In this document: one piece after another, positions 10,053 through 19,711 of the stretch
Layout: each line of letters starts with the position of its first letter
Numbering within the stretch: position 1 is the stretch's first letter
NCBI RefSeq assembly: GCF_019397265.1
Contig: NZ_CP068985.1
Coordinates: forward strand, 1,550,001 to 1,614,000
Direction of reading: 5' to 3'
DNA length: 64,000 bases
From: Nonomuraea coxensis DSM 45129
GTDB lineage: Bacteria > Actinomycetota > Actinomycetes > Streptosporangiales > Streptosporangiaceae
Position numbers and translations under genes: made by a program
The notes under the pieces: model-generated
Database searches by the model: none
What the model was told of the DNA's origin: nothing
What the model saw: the letters and a program-made list of their open reading frames with translations, nothing else

Positions 10053-11885
10053 TCACGGAGTGAGGCCGTCAGTGGGGTGCAGGCGGCCGTCGGCGAGGCC
10101 GTCGAGGCCCAGCCTGATGAGGGTGTGCCCGAGGGTGGAGGTCTCGCGGATGGCGTCCTCCAGCACGGCGAGCTGACGGAACGCGTCGCCGTACGCCTTC
10201 TGCTCCTTCAGCGGCAGCCGGGGCAGCCGGGTGCGGCGCACGTCGAACCGGCTGGAGCCGGTGCTCGCCCGCCCGCCCGCGGCCCGCAGGTAGCCGGCCA
10301 GGAAGTCGGGGTCGAGCCGCCGGCCGTCCACCCGGTAGAGGGTCAGGTGCGGGCCCAGCACCGCGCCGCCGTCGGCGATCACGCGCACGCTGGAGTAGGA
10401 CGCGACCACGTCGCCGGGCCGCAGCGCGACCAGGCCCTGCTGCATGACCGCCGAGCCGGTGGGCGGGCCGCCGGTGAGCACGTCGTCGGCGGTGAGAACG
10501 GGAACGTCGCCGCCGTCGGCGACCATCTTCGCCGGCGCCTGGACCATGGTGACCAGGCCCTCCTTGATCAGGTCGCCGAGCGTGATGGCGGGCTGGTCGA
10601 GCGGCTGCTCCAGCACCTTCAGGTCGGGCGGCGCGGCGCTGGCCGCCAGGAACCGGTCGCGGACCTCGGCGAAGGCCCGGCCCACGTCGTCGCGGCGCTG
10701 GTGGCGGGCCGGCGTCATGTCGACCTCGTCGGCCAGCAGGTCGATGATGCGTACGGTCTTGTCGGAACGGTCCTCCAGGTAGGCCCGCCAGGCCGGCTCG
10801 ACGAGCTCCAGGTCGCCGACGGCGTCGAGGATCAGCACCTCGGACGGGGGCCGCTCGCCCGGCTTGGGCCGGCGCAGCAGCCACAGGTCGGCGCCGGGCA
10901 GCGCCACGACGGCCCGCAGGGCGCCCGCGCGCAGCAGGTTGGCCCGGATGCGGCGGCCCGCCTTGCGGCTGGCGGCGGCCGGCGGCATGAGGATGGCGAC
11001 CGAGCCGCCGGGCTTGACGTGCGTGAGGCAGTGCTGGACCCAGGCGAGCTCGGGCTCGCCGCGCGGCGGCAGGCCGTACTCCCAGCGCGGGTCGCCGGTC
11101 AGCTCCTCGTAGCCCCAGGCCCGCTCGTTGAACGGCGGGTCGCACACGACGGCGTCGGCCCGCAGGCCGGAGAAGGCGTCGGCGCGCATGGCGTCACCGG
11201 CGACGATCTCGGCGTCGAGGCCGCGCAGCCGCAGCCGGGCCGCCGCGATGGCCGCCGAGGTCTCGCTCAGCTCCTGGCCGAGGACCTTGGCCGGGCGGCG
11301 CGGGGCCTCGCCCCCGGGCCGGGGGCTGCGGTCGAGCGCCAGCAGGAGCGTTCCCACGCCGCAGGCCGGGTCGAGCAGCGTGCCGCCCTCGGCGCGGACC
11401 AGGCGGACCATGAGTTCGGCCACGTCGTCGCGGGTGATGGAGAGCTGCCTGGAGTGGGCCTCCAGGTAGCGCTCACACAGGAACTCGTACGCGGTGAGCG
11501 GCTCGTGCCGCTCGGCCAGCTCGGCGACGAGCCCGGCGAGCTCACTGTCCAGCAGCCCGTCCTGCCGCCCGTCCTGCCGCCCGTCGTGCCGGTCGGTGAG
11601 CAGGATGCCCGCCTGGGCCACCAGCTCGCCCAGCCGCAAATCGCCCGCGGCTTTCAGGCGTTGCCACACCCGATCTCCCAGCGAGACCTGGTAGGACTTC
11701 CCATAGCGGCGCAGCCAGGACTCGATCTGGGGCAGCGAGAACAGCGGCTGATTGGCCGTGCCGCCCACCGGTTGGGGAAAATCGTCGTGGCGGCGGCGCC
11801 AGTTGCTGACCGCGGCACGCCCGACACCGGCGAGCCGGGCGATGTCCCCGGCGTTGACGGTCGGGTCGTGGCTCATGAAGCCCAC
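10053..11885 (-). CDS. N6-adenine DNA methyltransferase with N-terminal HTH and C-terminal specificity-like domain
   Basis: A 610-residue protein. Residues about 9-50 form an HTH (AGDIARLAGVGRAAVSNWRRR). A helical region and an N6-MTase core follow, with SAM motif LLDPACGVGTLL and catalytic motif VVCDPPFNE. The last 170 or so residues, rich in Leu/Pro (TLGDLIKEGLV...RLPRLPLKEQKAYG), look like an HsdS target-recognition domain. It resembles a fused HsdM-HsdS without any nuclease, so it is probably a solitary methyltransferase. A GTG at 11885 and an ATG at 11876 are both possible starts; neither has a clear ribosome site. A 12-base repeat encodes DGRQDGRQDG in the linker. Target site and role are unknown. 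Confidence 0.88.
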   Translation of the reverse strand: MGFMSHDPTVNAGDIARLAGVGRAAVSNWRRRHDDFPQPVGGTANQPLFSLPQIESWLRRYGKSYQVSLGDRVWQRLKAAGDLRLGELVAQAGILLTDRHDGRQDGRQDGLLDSELAGLVAELAERHEPLTAYEFLCERYLEAHSRQLSITRDDVAELMVRLVRAEGGTLLDPACGVGTLLLALDRSPRPGGEAPRRPAKVLGQELSETSAAIAAARLRLRGLDAEIVAGDAMRADAFSGLRADAVVCDPPFNERAWGYEELTGDPRWEYGLPPRGEPELAWVQHCLTHVKPGGSVAILMPPAAASRKAGRRIRANLLRAGALRAVVALPGADLWLLRRPKPGERPPSEVLILDAVGDLELVEPAWRAYLEDRSDKTVRIIDLLADEVDMTPARHQRRDDVGRAFAEVRDRFLAASAAPPDLKVLEQPLDQPAITLGDLIKEGLVTMVQAPAKMVADGGDVPVLTADDVLTGGPPTGSAVMQQGLVALRPGDVVASYSSVRVIADGGAVLGPHLTLYRVDGRRLDPDFLAGYLRAAGGRASTGSSRFDVRRTRLPRLPLKEQKAYGDAFRQLAVLEDAIRETSTLGHTLIRLGLDGLADGRLHPTDGLTP

Positions 11886-11890
11886 AGTAG

Positions 11891-11923
11891 TTCACAAGAG
11901 TCTTCAGCGCATCTGCTTGTGAA
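11891..11923. promoter_or_regulatory. Inverted repeat in divergent MTase/PP2C promoter
   Basis: The 67-base gap between two divergent genes contains TTCACAAG (11891-11898) and CTTGTGAA (11916-11923), an exact 8-base inverted repeat with 17 bases between the arms. An operator here could control both genes. The HTH on the methyltransferase itself is one candidate binder (inference). Confidence 0.5.
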
Positions 11924-11952
11924 GTCTTTCAACCAATGATTTACTGCGGTGT

Positions 11953-12723
11953 ATGAAGCACAACATCCGCTATGCCGCCGGATCAGACGTGGGCCGTCGC
12001 AGGGAGCAGAACGAGGATTCCGGCTACGCGAGCGGCCGGTTGCTCGTGGTGGCCGACGGGATGGGCGGTCACGCGGCGGGCGAGCTGGCCAGCTCGGCCG
12101 CGATCGCGGTCATGCGCGAGATGGATGCCACGCTTCCCGAGACGGGCGCCGACCTGGAGGCCGCGCTGGAGGCGGCGATAGCCGAGGCGGGCCGCCGGCT
12201 GGTCGAGCTGGCCGACATCGACCCCGCGCGCCGGGGGATGGGCACCACGGTGACCGCCATGCTGTTCGACGGCTACCGTTTCGCCCTGGCTCATCTCGGT
12301 GACTCCCGCGGGTACCTGCTGCGCGATGGTGCTCTTTACCAGATGACCAAGGATCACACACTTGTGCAGTCGATGGTGGACGAAGGACGGATAACGGAGG
12401 ACCAGGCGGCGGTGCACCCCCGCCGTTCCATGGTGCTGCGGGTGCTCGGCAGCGAAGGGCGGGCCGAGCCCGACATGGCGCTGCGCGAGGCCGAGCCGGA
12501 CGACCGCTACCTCCTGTGCTCCGACGGGCTGACCGCCGTGCTCGGCCCGGAGATGCTGCACGAGGTGCTGACCACCGTCGCCGATCCCGTCGTGGCCGTG
12601 CAGCGGCTCATCGACCTGGCCAACGAGGGCGGCTCGCCGGACAACGTGACCGTGATCGTGGCCGACGTGGTCGCGCCGGGAGCGGGCGACGTCGCGGTCT
12701 ACCGCGTCGGCGCGGGCGCGTGA
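11953..12723 (+). CDS. PP2C-family serine/threonine protein phosphatase
   Basis: A 256-residue PPM phosphatase. Metal-binding motifs are present: GSDVGRRREQNED near the N-terminus, VVADGMGGHAAGE at about 33-46, AHLGDSRGYLL, LLCSDGLT, and GGSPDNVTVIV near the end. It is soluble, with no membrane segment. It should reverse Ser/Thr phosphorylation, and it is divergent from the methyltransferase whose other neighbour is a Ser/Thr kinase, so it may be the antagonist of that kinase. ATG at 11953. Confidence 0.95.
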   Translation: MKHNIRYAAGSDVGRRREQNEDSGYASGRLLVVADGMGGHAAGELASSAAIAVMREMDATLPETGADLEAALEAAIAEAGRRLVELADIDPARRGMGTTVTAMLFDGYRFALAHLGDSRGYLLRDGALYQMTKDHTLVQSMVDEGRITEDQAAVHPRRSMVLRVLGSEGRAEPDMALREAEPDDRYLLCSDGLTAVLGPEMLHEVLTTVADPVVAVQRLIDLANEGGSPDNVTVIVADVVAPGAGDVAVYRVGAGA

Positions 12724-12869
12724 GGCCGGTCGAGGCTCAGCAGTCACACCAGTCACTTAGCCGATATTTCATCTCATAGCAAGACACTTTCCGGGTGACC
12801 CGCGCAATTTCCCGATGACGCGATTACAGTCCATCGTGGTCTTGTCGGTTTGCCCCCGGAGGAGTCACC

Positions 12870-13859
12870 CTGGACCCGATCGCCCAGAGGCTGCTGGAAA
12901 CGGTACGGCAGGAACTCGGCTACAAGGAGAAGAGCGGCCAGTTCACCAAGTTCGGCCAGTGGTACGCGGATCGCGTCCAGGACACCCAGTTCCGCAACGC
13001 GCCCTGGTGTGACATGTTCCTCGCCTGGGCGGCGGACAGATCGGGCCTCACCCCCTACGTCGGTGAGTTCGCCTGGACCCCCTCCCACGCCGCCTGGTTC
13101 ATGAAGCAGGGCGCCTGGACCCAGCGACCCGAGCCGGGAGCCCTGGTCTTCTTCGACTGGCGCGGCGGCAAGTCCTACAAGGGCGTCGACCACGTCGGGG
13201 TCGTCGAGCGCGTCAAGGGCAAGAAGATCCACACCATCGAGGCCAACGTGGACGGCGTCTGGCTGAAACGCAAGGTCCGCGAGACCGACAAGGTCGTCGG
13301 CTACGGCGTCCCGCGCCTGGTCAAGGACAACGCCGACCGCCTCGGCGAGATCCGCAGCACCGAGCAGCCGTTCGTCCGGCCCCCGCAGTCCGCCACCGGC
13401 GGGAGCTCACCGCTGGACTTCCTCGGCACGCCGCCCGCGCTGCTGGCCGCGATGGTGCTGGTGACCGTCGTGCTGTCCTTACGTTTCACCCGCCGGCGCG
13501 GCATCCACCGCCGCCTCGCCTGGCCGTGGCCGGTGGCGTGGCCCTGGAACGAGCCGGACGGGCCCGAGGGGAGCGAGGAGGCCGAGGCCCGGCGGCCCGC
13601 GCCCATCCCCGACACCTTCCGCGACAGGCTCACCCGGGTCGGCGCCCCACCCGTCCCCAGGCGGCAGCGCGAGCCGTCCCGCCCCGGAGAGCGCGAGACC
13701 GTAGGCGGCGGGGAGCGGGAGACGGCCCGCCCCGGAGAGCGCGAGACGGTCCGCGTCGGCGGGGGGCCGGGGCCGCGGGAGAAGGCCCGGACGGGCTCCG
13801 GCCCGGCCGCGACCCGCCACTCGGTCCCGTCCCGCCGCAAACCGTACGGTCCTCGCTGA
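12870..13859 (+). CDS. CHAP-domain (NlpC/P60-like) protein with C-terminal membrane helix; CTG start
   Basis: A 329-residue protein when read from CTG at 12870. The frame is closed by TGA at 12816 and holds no ATG, GTG or TTG before the conserved N-terminus LDPIAQRLLETVRQELGYKEK, while a strong GGAGGAG lies five bases before the CTG. The CHAP fold has Cys in APWCDMFLAWAA and His in VDHVGVVERV, a cysteine amidase/peptidase pair. A single membrane helix (PALLAAMVLVTVVLSL) comes next, then a charged tail with three GERET repeats. No signal peptide is visible, so its topology is unclear. It may act on peptidoglycan or on a cytoplasmic substrate. Confidence 0.85.
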   Translation: MDPIAQRLLETVRQELGYKEKSGQFTKFGQWYADRVQDTQFRNAPWCDMFLAWAADRSGLTPYVGEFAWTPSHAAWFMKQGAWTQRPEPGALVFFDWRGGKSYKGVDHVGVVERVKGKKIHTIEANVDGVWLKRKVRETDKVVGYGVPRLVKDNADRLGEIRSTEQPFVRPPQSATGGSSPLDFLGTPPALLAAMVLVTVVLSLRFTRRRGIHRRLAWPWPVAWPWNEPDGPEGSEEAEARRPAPIPDTFRDRLTRVGAPPVPRRQREPSRPGERETVGGGERETARPGERETVRVGGGPGPREKARTGSGPAATRHSVPSRRKPYGPR

Positions 13860-13876
13860 GGCCCGCTCCCCCCCGT

Positions 13877-14932
13877 TCAGGAGGCGTTGAGCTCGACCAC
13901 CACCTTCACGTCCCCCTGGGCCGGCTCCAACGCCTGCGCGGCCTGTTCCAGCGGCAGCCGCCGGGTGATCAGCCGCTCCAGCCATTCAGGGTCCGCCTTG
14001 GCCAGCGCGTCGGCCGCGCCCGCGAAGTGGTGCTGGTTGGCGTTGACGGTGCCGAAGACCACGTCGTTCTCCAGCACGATGTCCCGGTTGATCACCCCGG
14101 CGTCCACCCGGTGCGTACGCCCGCCGGCCGAGAGCCCGCACAGGCAGACGATCCCGGTGGCCGCCGTGGCCGTCATCACGTCGATGACGAGCTGGCCCGC
14201 CCCGGTGCACTCGATGATGATGTCGGGCTGGAGCCCGGCCAGCGGCGCGAGCGAGGACTCGGAGTGGTAGGTCCCGCCGAGCTCCTCCACCAGCTCGGAC
14301 TTGAACCCCTTGGGCGAGCGGTCCACGACGTGCAGCTCCAGGCCGTGCTGCCGCCCCAGCATGGCGGCCAGCAGCCCGATCGGCCCTGCGCCGGTCACCA
14401 GCAGCGTGGCCGGCTCGAAGTAGGCCCGCGAGCCGATCCGCCAGATCTGGTCCCACGCCTTGGCCACCACGGACGCGGGCTCGGTCAGCACGCCGACGCG
14501 CTCCAGCGACGGGTCCAGGCGCACCGCGTACTCGGCCTCGACGGTCCAGCGCTCGCTGGCGTAGCCGTCGAGCTCCTTGATGCCGCGCTCGGTGTACTGG
14601 CCGTTGCGGCACATGTCGAACTCGCCGTGCGCGCAGGCGCCGCACGGCACCGGGTCGGGGCGGCGTACCACGCCGACGACGAGGTCGCCCGCCGAGAACG
14701 GCGAGCCGTCCGGCGCCTCCAGGACCCGCCCGAACGACTCGTGCCCGATGACCATGCGTTCCCGGCCGGGCGGCGGCCAGCCGTACTCGGCCGCCGCCAG
14801 CTCCCTGTCGGTGCCGCAGATGCCGAGCGCGAGCCCTTCGACCAGCAGCTCGCCGGGGCCGGGTTCGGGGTCGGGCCACTCCCCGACCTCCAGCGTGCCC
14901 TTCTTCCCTGGCGCGAACGTGAGTGCGCGCAT
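13877..14932 (-). CDS. Zinc-dependent glucose-dehydrogenase-like alcohol dehydrogenase
   Basis: A 351-residue medium-chain dehydrogenase. ICGTDRE and GHESFGRV carry the catalytic zinc ligands, CGACAHGEFDMC the structural zinc site, and GAGPIGLLAA the nucleotide-binding loop. The run NGQYTERGIKELDGYASE is typical of glucose 1-dehydrogenases, so oxidation of glucose or a related aldose with NAD(P) is likely. I chose the ATG at 14932 because MRALTF matches the family start; a GTG nine bases upstream is possible. It diverges from icmF and is probably unrelated to it. Confidence 0.88.
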   Translation of the reverse strand: MRALTFAPGKKGTLEVGEWPDPEPGPGELLVEGLALGICGTDRELAAAEYGWPPPGRERMVIGHESFGRVLEAPDGSPFSAGDLVVGVVRRPDPVPCGACAHGEFDMCRNGQYTERGIKELDGYASERWTVEAEYAVRLDPSLERVGVLTEPASVVAKAWDQIWRIGSRAYFEPATLLVTGAGPIGLLAAMLGRQHGLELHVVDRSPKGFKSELVEELGGTYHSESSLAPLAGLQPDIIIECTGAGQLVIDVMTATAATGIVCLCGLSAGGRTHRVDAGVINRDIVLENDVVFGTVNANQHHFAGAADALAKADPEWLERLITRRLPLEQAAQALEPAQGDVKVVVELNAS

Positions 14933-14968
14933 CGGCCTCACCCCCTCGCCGGGTCCCCTACCCAGAGG

Positions 14969-14999
14969 TTTCCTGGGAAATAGTAGGACGTCCTAGTAT
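14969..14999 (+). promoter_or_regulatory. icmF promoter with two adjacent palindromes
   Basis: TTTCC-TG-GGAAA (14969-14980) is followed four bases later by the perfect palindrome TAGGACGTCCTA (14984-14995), which overlaps a good -10 hexamer TAGTAT (14994-14999). The second palindrome looks like a TetR- or MarR-type operator. The binder is unknown and is not encoded next to it. Confidence 0.55.
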
Positions 15000-15037
15000 C
15001 TTGGGGAGGAGAGCCCCTCACAAAGGAGTGATCAGGC

Positions 15038-18000
15038 GTGCACGTCCCGGTGAACCCCGTGCGTTTCGTGACCGCCGCGGCCCTGTTCGACGGCCATGAC
15101 GCGGCGATCAACATCATGCGGCGCATCCTGCAGTCGCAAGGCGCCGAGGTGATCCACCTCGGGCACAACCGTTCGGTCGACGAGATCGTCACCGCCGCCA
15201 TCCAGGAGGACGCCCAGGGCGTGGCGATCAGCTCGTACCAGGGCGGGCACGTCGAGTTCTTCACCTACCTGGTGGAGCTGCTGCGCGAGCGCGGCGCCGG
15301 GCACGTCAAGGTGTTCGGCGGCGGCGGGGGCGTGATCGTCCCCGAGGAGATCGAGCTGCTGCACTCCCGCGGCGTCACCCGCATCTTCTCGCCGGAGGAC
15401 GGCCAGCGCTACGGCCTGCCCGGCATGATCAACAAGCTGGTCGAGGACTGCGACCACGAGCTGGGCGACCCGCCCGCGCCCGAGGCCGTGCTCTCCGGCG
15501 ACCAGGCGGCGCTGGCCCGCGCGATCACCCTGGTCGAGTCGGGCCGCGCCCCCGAGCCGCTGACGGACGCGCTCAGGCGCGCCGCCGGCGAGCGGCGCGC
15601 GCCCGTGCTCGGCATCACCGGTACGGGCGGCTCCGGCAAGTCCTCGCTGACCGACGAGCTGGTCCGCCGCTTCCGCGTGGACAACGACGACAAGCTGCGC
15701 ATCGCGATCGTCGCCATCGACCCCACCCGCCGGCGCGGCGGCGGCGCGCTGCTCGGCGACCGCATCAGGATGAACAGCCTGGGCCCCCAGGTCTACTTCC
15801 GCTCCCTCGCCACCCGTGGCGCGCCCAACGAGGTCCCCGCCTGCCTCGACGACGTGATCGCCGCCTGCCGCGCCGCCGGGTACGACCTGGTGATCGTCGA
15901 GACGCCGGGCATCGGCCAGGGCGACGCCGGCATCGTCCCGCACGTGGACGTGCCCATCTACGTGATGACGCCCGAGTTCGGCGCGGCCTCCCAGCTCGAG
16001 AAGATCGACATGCTCGACTTCGCCGAGGCCGTGGTGATCAACAAGTACGAGCGCCGCGGCGCCGAGGACGCCCTGCGCGACGTCCGCCGCCAGCTCGTAC
16101 GCAACCGCGAGGCGTTCTCCGCCCGCCCCGACGACATGCCGGTCTTCGGCACCATCGCCTCCCGCTACAACGACGCCGGCGTCACGGCCCTCTACCACCA
16201 CCTCAGGGGCCTGCTGCTGCCGGAGCCCGGCCCCGGGCTGCTGCCGAAGGTCGCCGGCCGCACCTCGCAGGCGTCGGCCGCGATCGTGCCGCCGGCCCGC
16301 GCCCGCTACCTGGCCGAGATCGCCGAGACCGTGCGCGCCTACCACGCCGAGACGCTGGCCCAGGCCGAGGCGGCCCGCCGCCGTCAGCAGCTCGCCGCCG
16401 TCCGCGACCTGCTGGCAGGGGAGGGCGACGGCGAACGGCTGCGAGACCTCCAGGACCGCGCCGAGCGCGACCTGACCGAGGAGAGCCGCGCCCTGCTCGC
16501 CGCCTGGCCCGCGACGGTCGAGCGCTACCGGGCCGACGAGCTGGTGGTCAAGGTCCGCGACCGGGAGATCCACACCCCGCTGTGGCGCGAGACCCTGTCG
16601 GGCAACCGCGTCCCGCGCGTGGCCCTGCCCCGCTACAGCGACCACGGCGACCTGCTGCGCTTCCTGCGCGCGGAGAACCTGCCGGGGGCGTTCCCGTTCA
16701 CCGCCGGGGTGTTCCCGTTCAAGCGCGACGACGAGGACCCGACCCGGATGTTCGCCGGCGAGGGCGACCCGTTCCGCACGAACCGGCGCTTCAAGCTGCT
16801 GTCGGCCGGCCAGCCCGCGACCCGCCTGTCCACCGCGTTCGACTCGGTCACCCTCTACGGCCACGACCCCGACCCGCGCCCGGACATCTACGGCAAGGTC
16901 GGCACCTCGGGCGTGTCGATCGCCACGCTCGACGACATGAAGGCGCTCTACGACGGCTTCGACCTGACGTCCCCCAGCACGTCCGTCTCGATGACCATCA
17001 ACGGGCCAGCCCCGACGATCCTCGCCTTCTACCTCAACACCGCCCTCGACCAGGTCAGGGCGCGCTTCCGGGCGGAGCACGGCCGCGACCCCGACGAGCG
17101 CGAGGACCGCGAGCTCGCGGCGCGCACGTTCGCCACCGTGCGCGGCACGGTGCAGGCCGACATCCTCAAGGAGGACCAGGGCCAGAACACCTGCATCTTC
17201 TCCACCGAGTTCAGCCTGCGGATGATGGCCGACATCCAGGAGTGGTTCATCCGCAACGGCGTGCGCAACTTCTACTCGGTCTCGATCTCCGGCTACCACA
17301 TCGCCGAGGCCGGGGCGAACCCGATCAGCCAGCTCGCCTTCACCCTCGCCAACGGCTTCACCTACGTGGAGGCGTACCTGGCCAGGGGCATGAAGGTGGA
17401 CGACTTCGCGCCGAACCTGTCGTTCTTCTTCTCCAACGGCATGGACCCCGAGTACAGCGTGCTCGGCCGGGTGGCCCGCCGCGTCTGGGCGATCGCCATG
17501 CGCGAGCGCTACGGCGCCGGCGAGCGCTCGCAGAAGCTCAAGTACCACATCCAGACCTCGGGCCGGTCGCTGCACGCCCAGGAGATGAACTTCAACGACA
17601 TCCGCACCACCCTCCAGGCGCTCATCGCGGTCTACGACAACTGCAACAGCCTGCACACCAACGCCTTCGACGAGGCCGTCACCACCCCGTCGGCCGACTC
17701 GGTCCGCCGCGCGATGGCGATCCAGCTCATCATCAACCGCGAATGGGGCCTCGCGCGCAACGAGAACCCGCTGCAGGGCTCGTTCATCGTCGAGGAGCTG
17801 ACGGACCTGGTGGAGGAGGCGGTGCTGGCCGAGTTCGAGCGCCTGTCGGACCGCGGCGGCGTGCTCGGCGCGATGGAGACCGGCTACCAGCGCGGCCGCA
17901 TCCAGGACGAGTCCATGCTGTACGAGATGCGCAAGCACGACGGCTCGCTGCCGATCGTCGGCGTCAACACGTTCACGAAGGACGACGGCGACGAGCCGGC

Positions 18001-18244
18001 GCCGCACACGCTGGAGCTGGCCCGCGGCACCGAGGAGGAGAAGCAGTCGCAGCTCGACCGGCTGCGCGCCTTCCACGAACGCCACCGGGAGGAGGCCCCC
18101 CGGCAGCTCGCCCGGCTGCGCGAGGCCGCGATGTCGGACGAGAACGCCTTCGCGGTGCTCATGGAGGCGGCCAGGCACTGCTCGCTGGGGCAGATCACCG
18201 AGGCCCTGTTCGAGGCGGGTGGCCAGTACAGGCGCAACGTGTGA
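15038..18244 (+). CDS. icmF: Fused isobutyryl-CoA mutase
   Basis: A 1068-residue fusion enzyme that interconverts isobutyryl-CoA and n-butyryl-CoA using adenosylcobalamin. The N-terminal cobalamin-binding domain has [14 protein letters not shown] (the DxH base-off motif) and later GGGGG. A MeaB-like GTPase chaperone follows, with P-loop [12 protein letters not shown] at about 192-203 and the nucleotide-specificity segment VVINKYERR. After a linker, the catalytic mutase domain runs from about residue 510 to the end ([27 protein letters not shown]). The length matches characterised IcmF. GTG start with AAGGAG at 15022-15027. Confidence 0.95.
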   Translation: MHVPVNPVRFVTAAALFDGHDAAINIMRRILQSQGAEVIHLGHNRSVDEIVTAAIQEDAQGVAISSYQGGHVEFFTYLVELLRERGAGHVKVFGGGGGVIVPEEIELLHSRGVTRIFSPEDGQRYGLPGMINKLVEDCDHELGDPPAPEAVLSGDQAALARAITLVESGRAPEPLTDALRRAAGERRAPVLGITGTGGSGKSSLTDELVRRFRVDNDDKLRIAIVAIDPTRRRGGGALLGDRIRMNSLGPQVYFRSLATRGAPNEVPACLDDVIAACRAAGYDLVIVETPGIGQGDAGIVPHVDVPIYVMTPEFGAASQLEKIDMLDFAEAVVINKYERRGAEDALRDVRRQLVRNREAFSARPDDMPVFGTIASRYNDAGVTALYHHLRGLLLPEPGPGLLPKVAGRTSQASAAIVPPARARYLAEIAETVRAYHAETLAQAEAARRRQQLAAVRDLLAGEGDGERLRDLQDRAERDLTEESRALLAAWPATVERYRADELVVKVRDREIHTPLWRETLSGNRVPRVALPRYSDHGDLLRFLRAENLPGAFPFTAGVFPFKRDDEDPTRMFAGEGDPFRTNRRFKLLSAGQPATRLSTAFDSVTLYGHDPDPRPDIYGKVGTSGVSIATLDDMKALYDGFDLTSPSTSVSMTINGPAPTILAFYLNTALDQVRARFRAEHGRDPDEREDRELAARTFATVRGTVQADILKEDQGQNTCIFSTEFSLRMMADIQEWFIRNGVRNFYSVSISGYHIAEAGANPISQLAFTLANGFTYVEAYLARGMKVDDFAPNLSFFFSNGMDPEYSVLGRVARRVWAIAMRERYGAGERSQKLKYHIQTSGRSLHAQEMNFNDIRTTLQALIAVYDNCNSLHTNAFDEAVTTPSADSVRRAMAIQLIINREWGLARNENPLQGSFIVEELTDLVEEAVLAEFERLSDRGGVLGAMETGYQRGRIQDESMLYEMRKHDGSLPIVGVNTFTKDDGDEPAPHTLELARGTEEEKQSQLDRLRAFHERHREEAPRQLARLREAAMSDENAFAVLMEAARHCSLGQITEALFEAGGQYRRNV

Positions 18245-18294
18245 CCCGTCGTAGGATCGGCGATCGGGGAAACACCGGCATCCAGGAGGCTTTC

Positions 18295-18795
18295 ATGACC
18301 GACGTCACCTTCAAGGGCAATCCGATCACCGTGGGCGGCACCTTCCCGAAGCCGGGCGACAGCGCGCCCGACTTCCGGCTGGTCGGCGGCGACCTCGCCG
18401 AGGTGTCGCTGGCGGACCTCGGCTCGTCGACCAAGGTGCTCAACATCTTCCCGAGCGTCGACACCGGCGTCTGCGCGGCCTCGGTGCGCCGCTTCAACGA
18501 GGTGGCCGCCGAGCACCCGGACGTGAAGGTGCTGTGCGTCTCGGCCGACCTGCCGTTCGCGCAGAAGCGGTTCTGCGGCGCCGAGGGGGTGGACGGCGTG
18601 ACCATGCTGTCGCTCATGCGGGGCCGCGAGTTCCTGCTGGACTACGGCGTCGCGCAGGAGTCGGGGCCGCTCGCCGGCCTGGCCGCCCGCGCGGTCGTCG
18701 TGCTCGACGGCGACAACAAGGTGGTCTACTCCGAGCTCGTGCCGGAGATCACGCAGGAGCCCGACTACGACGGCGCGCTCGCCGCGCTGAAGTAG
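18295..18795 (+). CDS. tpx: Thiol peroxidase
   Basis: A 166-residue atypical 2-Cys peroxiredoxin. The peroxidatic Cys is C60 in [11 protein letters not shown] and the resolving Cys is C94 in RFCGAEG, almost the same spacing as in E. coli Tpx. It reduces lipid and hydrogen peroxides with thioredoxin in the cytosol. AGGAGG six bases before the ATG marks the start. It lies 50 bases after icmF and could be co-transcribed with it. A long hairpin follows its stop. Confidence 0.96.
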   Translation: MTDVTFKGNPITVGGTFPKPGDSAPDFRLVGGDLAEVSLADLGSSTKVLNIFPSVDTGVCAASVRRFNEVAAEHPDVKVLCVSADLPFAQKRFCGAEGVDGVTMLSLMRGREFLLDYGVAQESGPLAGLAARAVVVLDGDNKVVYSELVPEITQEPDYDGALAALK

Positions 18796-18803
18796 GCGGG
18801 CAT

Positions 18804-18856
18804 GCTCACCCGGTGCGGCGTCCTAGATCTTCCTGGCGACGCCGCACAGGGTGAGC
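18804..18856. terminator. Bidirectional terminator-like hairpin between tpx and methyltransferase gene
   Basis: GCTCACCC (18804-18811) plus TGCGGCGTC (18814-18822) pair with GACGCCGCA (18838-18846) plus GGGTGAGC (18849-18856), giving a 17-pair stem with one 2x2 internal loop and a 15-base loop. It covers the last codons of the convergent methyltransferase gene. There is no U-tract, as is common in high-GC actinomycetes. Confidence 0.6.
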
Positions 18857-19635
18857 GAGGCGTCGGGAGCCGCGACGAAGTCGACGGTGTCGGCCGGCTC
18901 GGGATGCCACTCCGGCAGCCACACCAGGCCGGGGTCCTCCAGAGCGAACCCGTCGAACAACTCCAGGATCCGCTCCCGTCCGCGCAGCGTGAGCGGCGCG
19001 TTGGAGCGTTCGTAGACCTCGGTGACGCGCTCGGCGGCGTCGGCCCGCGCCCGGAAGGCGTCGAGGGCCGCGTGGGACAGCACGAGGTAGCTGCCGGGGG
19101 CCATCGCCTCGCGCAGGGTCGCGAGGATCTCCCGCGGCCGGTCGGCGTCGGCCACGAAGTGCATGACCGCCACCAGCAGCACGCCCACCGGCCTGCTGAA
19201 GTCGATCGCCCCGAGCACCTCGGGATGGCCGATGACGTCACGGGGCTTGCGCAGGTCGCCCTGCGCCACGACCGTGCCTGGCCGGCCGCACAGCAGGGCC
19301 CGCGCGTGCACGAGCACGACCGGATCGAGGTCGACGTAGACGACCCGCGAGTCGGGGGCCACCTTGGCGGCCACCTGGTCCACGCTCTCCTGCGCCGGCA
19401 GCCCCGTGCCGAGATCGAGGAACTGCCGGATCCCGGCCTCGGCGAGGTGGCGCACCGCCCGGCCCAGGAAGGCGCGGTTGGCCCGCGCCGCGGCCCGCAT
19501 CCCGGGAGCCGCCCGCAGCACGAGCTCGGCCGCCTCGCGGTCGGCCGGGAAGTGGTCCTTGCCCCCGAGGTAGTAGTCGTAGAGCCGGGCTACGTTGGGC
19601 GTGTGCGGATCGAAGCCGAGGGACTTCTGGTCCAA
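18823..19635 (-). CDS. SAM-dependent methyltransferase, PF04672 (Methyltransf_19) family
   Basis: A 270-residue protein with the actinomycete-specific start ARLYDYYLGGKDHFPADREAA, SAM motif FLDLGTGLP, VVYVDLDPV and a late FALEDPGLVWL. This family is very common in actinomycetes and its substrates are mostly unknown. The start is TTG at 19635: the frame is closed by a stop 16 bases upstream and offers no ATG before the conserved N-terminus. It converges on tpx. Confidence 0.85.
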   Translation of the reverse strand: MDQKSLGFDPHTPNVARLYDYYLGGKDHFPADREAAELVLRAAPGMRAAARANRAFLGRAVRHLAEAGIRQFLDLGTGLPAQESVDQVAAKVAPDSRVVYVDLDPVVLVHARALLCGRPGTVVAQGDLRKPRDVIGHPEVLGAIDFSRPVGVLLVAVMHFVADADRPREILATLREAMAPGSYLVLSHAALDAFRARADAAERVTEVYERSNAPLTLRGRERILELFDGFALEDPGLVWLPEWHPEPADTVDFVAAPDASLTLCGVARKI

Positions 19636-19711
19636 CCGCCGTACCCCCGATCAAGAGTTGATCATCATCTGTCCCGATTCTACGGAGATCCGCTGACAGA
19701 AAGGGAGCCTT

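Noticed and set aside
9091..12723. A complete Pgl/BREX type 2 defence locus
   Set aside because: Only kinase- and methyltransferase-type proteins are present; PglY/PglZ or equivalents are missing and the kinase is a minimal Hanks kinase.
12724..12869. A ydaO-type c-di-AMP riboswitch before the CHAP gene
   Set aside because: Such switches often precede actinomycete wall hydrolases, but the conserved elements are not visible and the gap is only 146 bases.
15032..18178. A 1048-codon open frame antisense to icmF
   Set aside because: It is the usual Val/Arg/Gly/His-rich shadow of a high-GC gene, with no domain or ribosome site.
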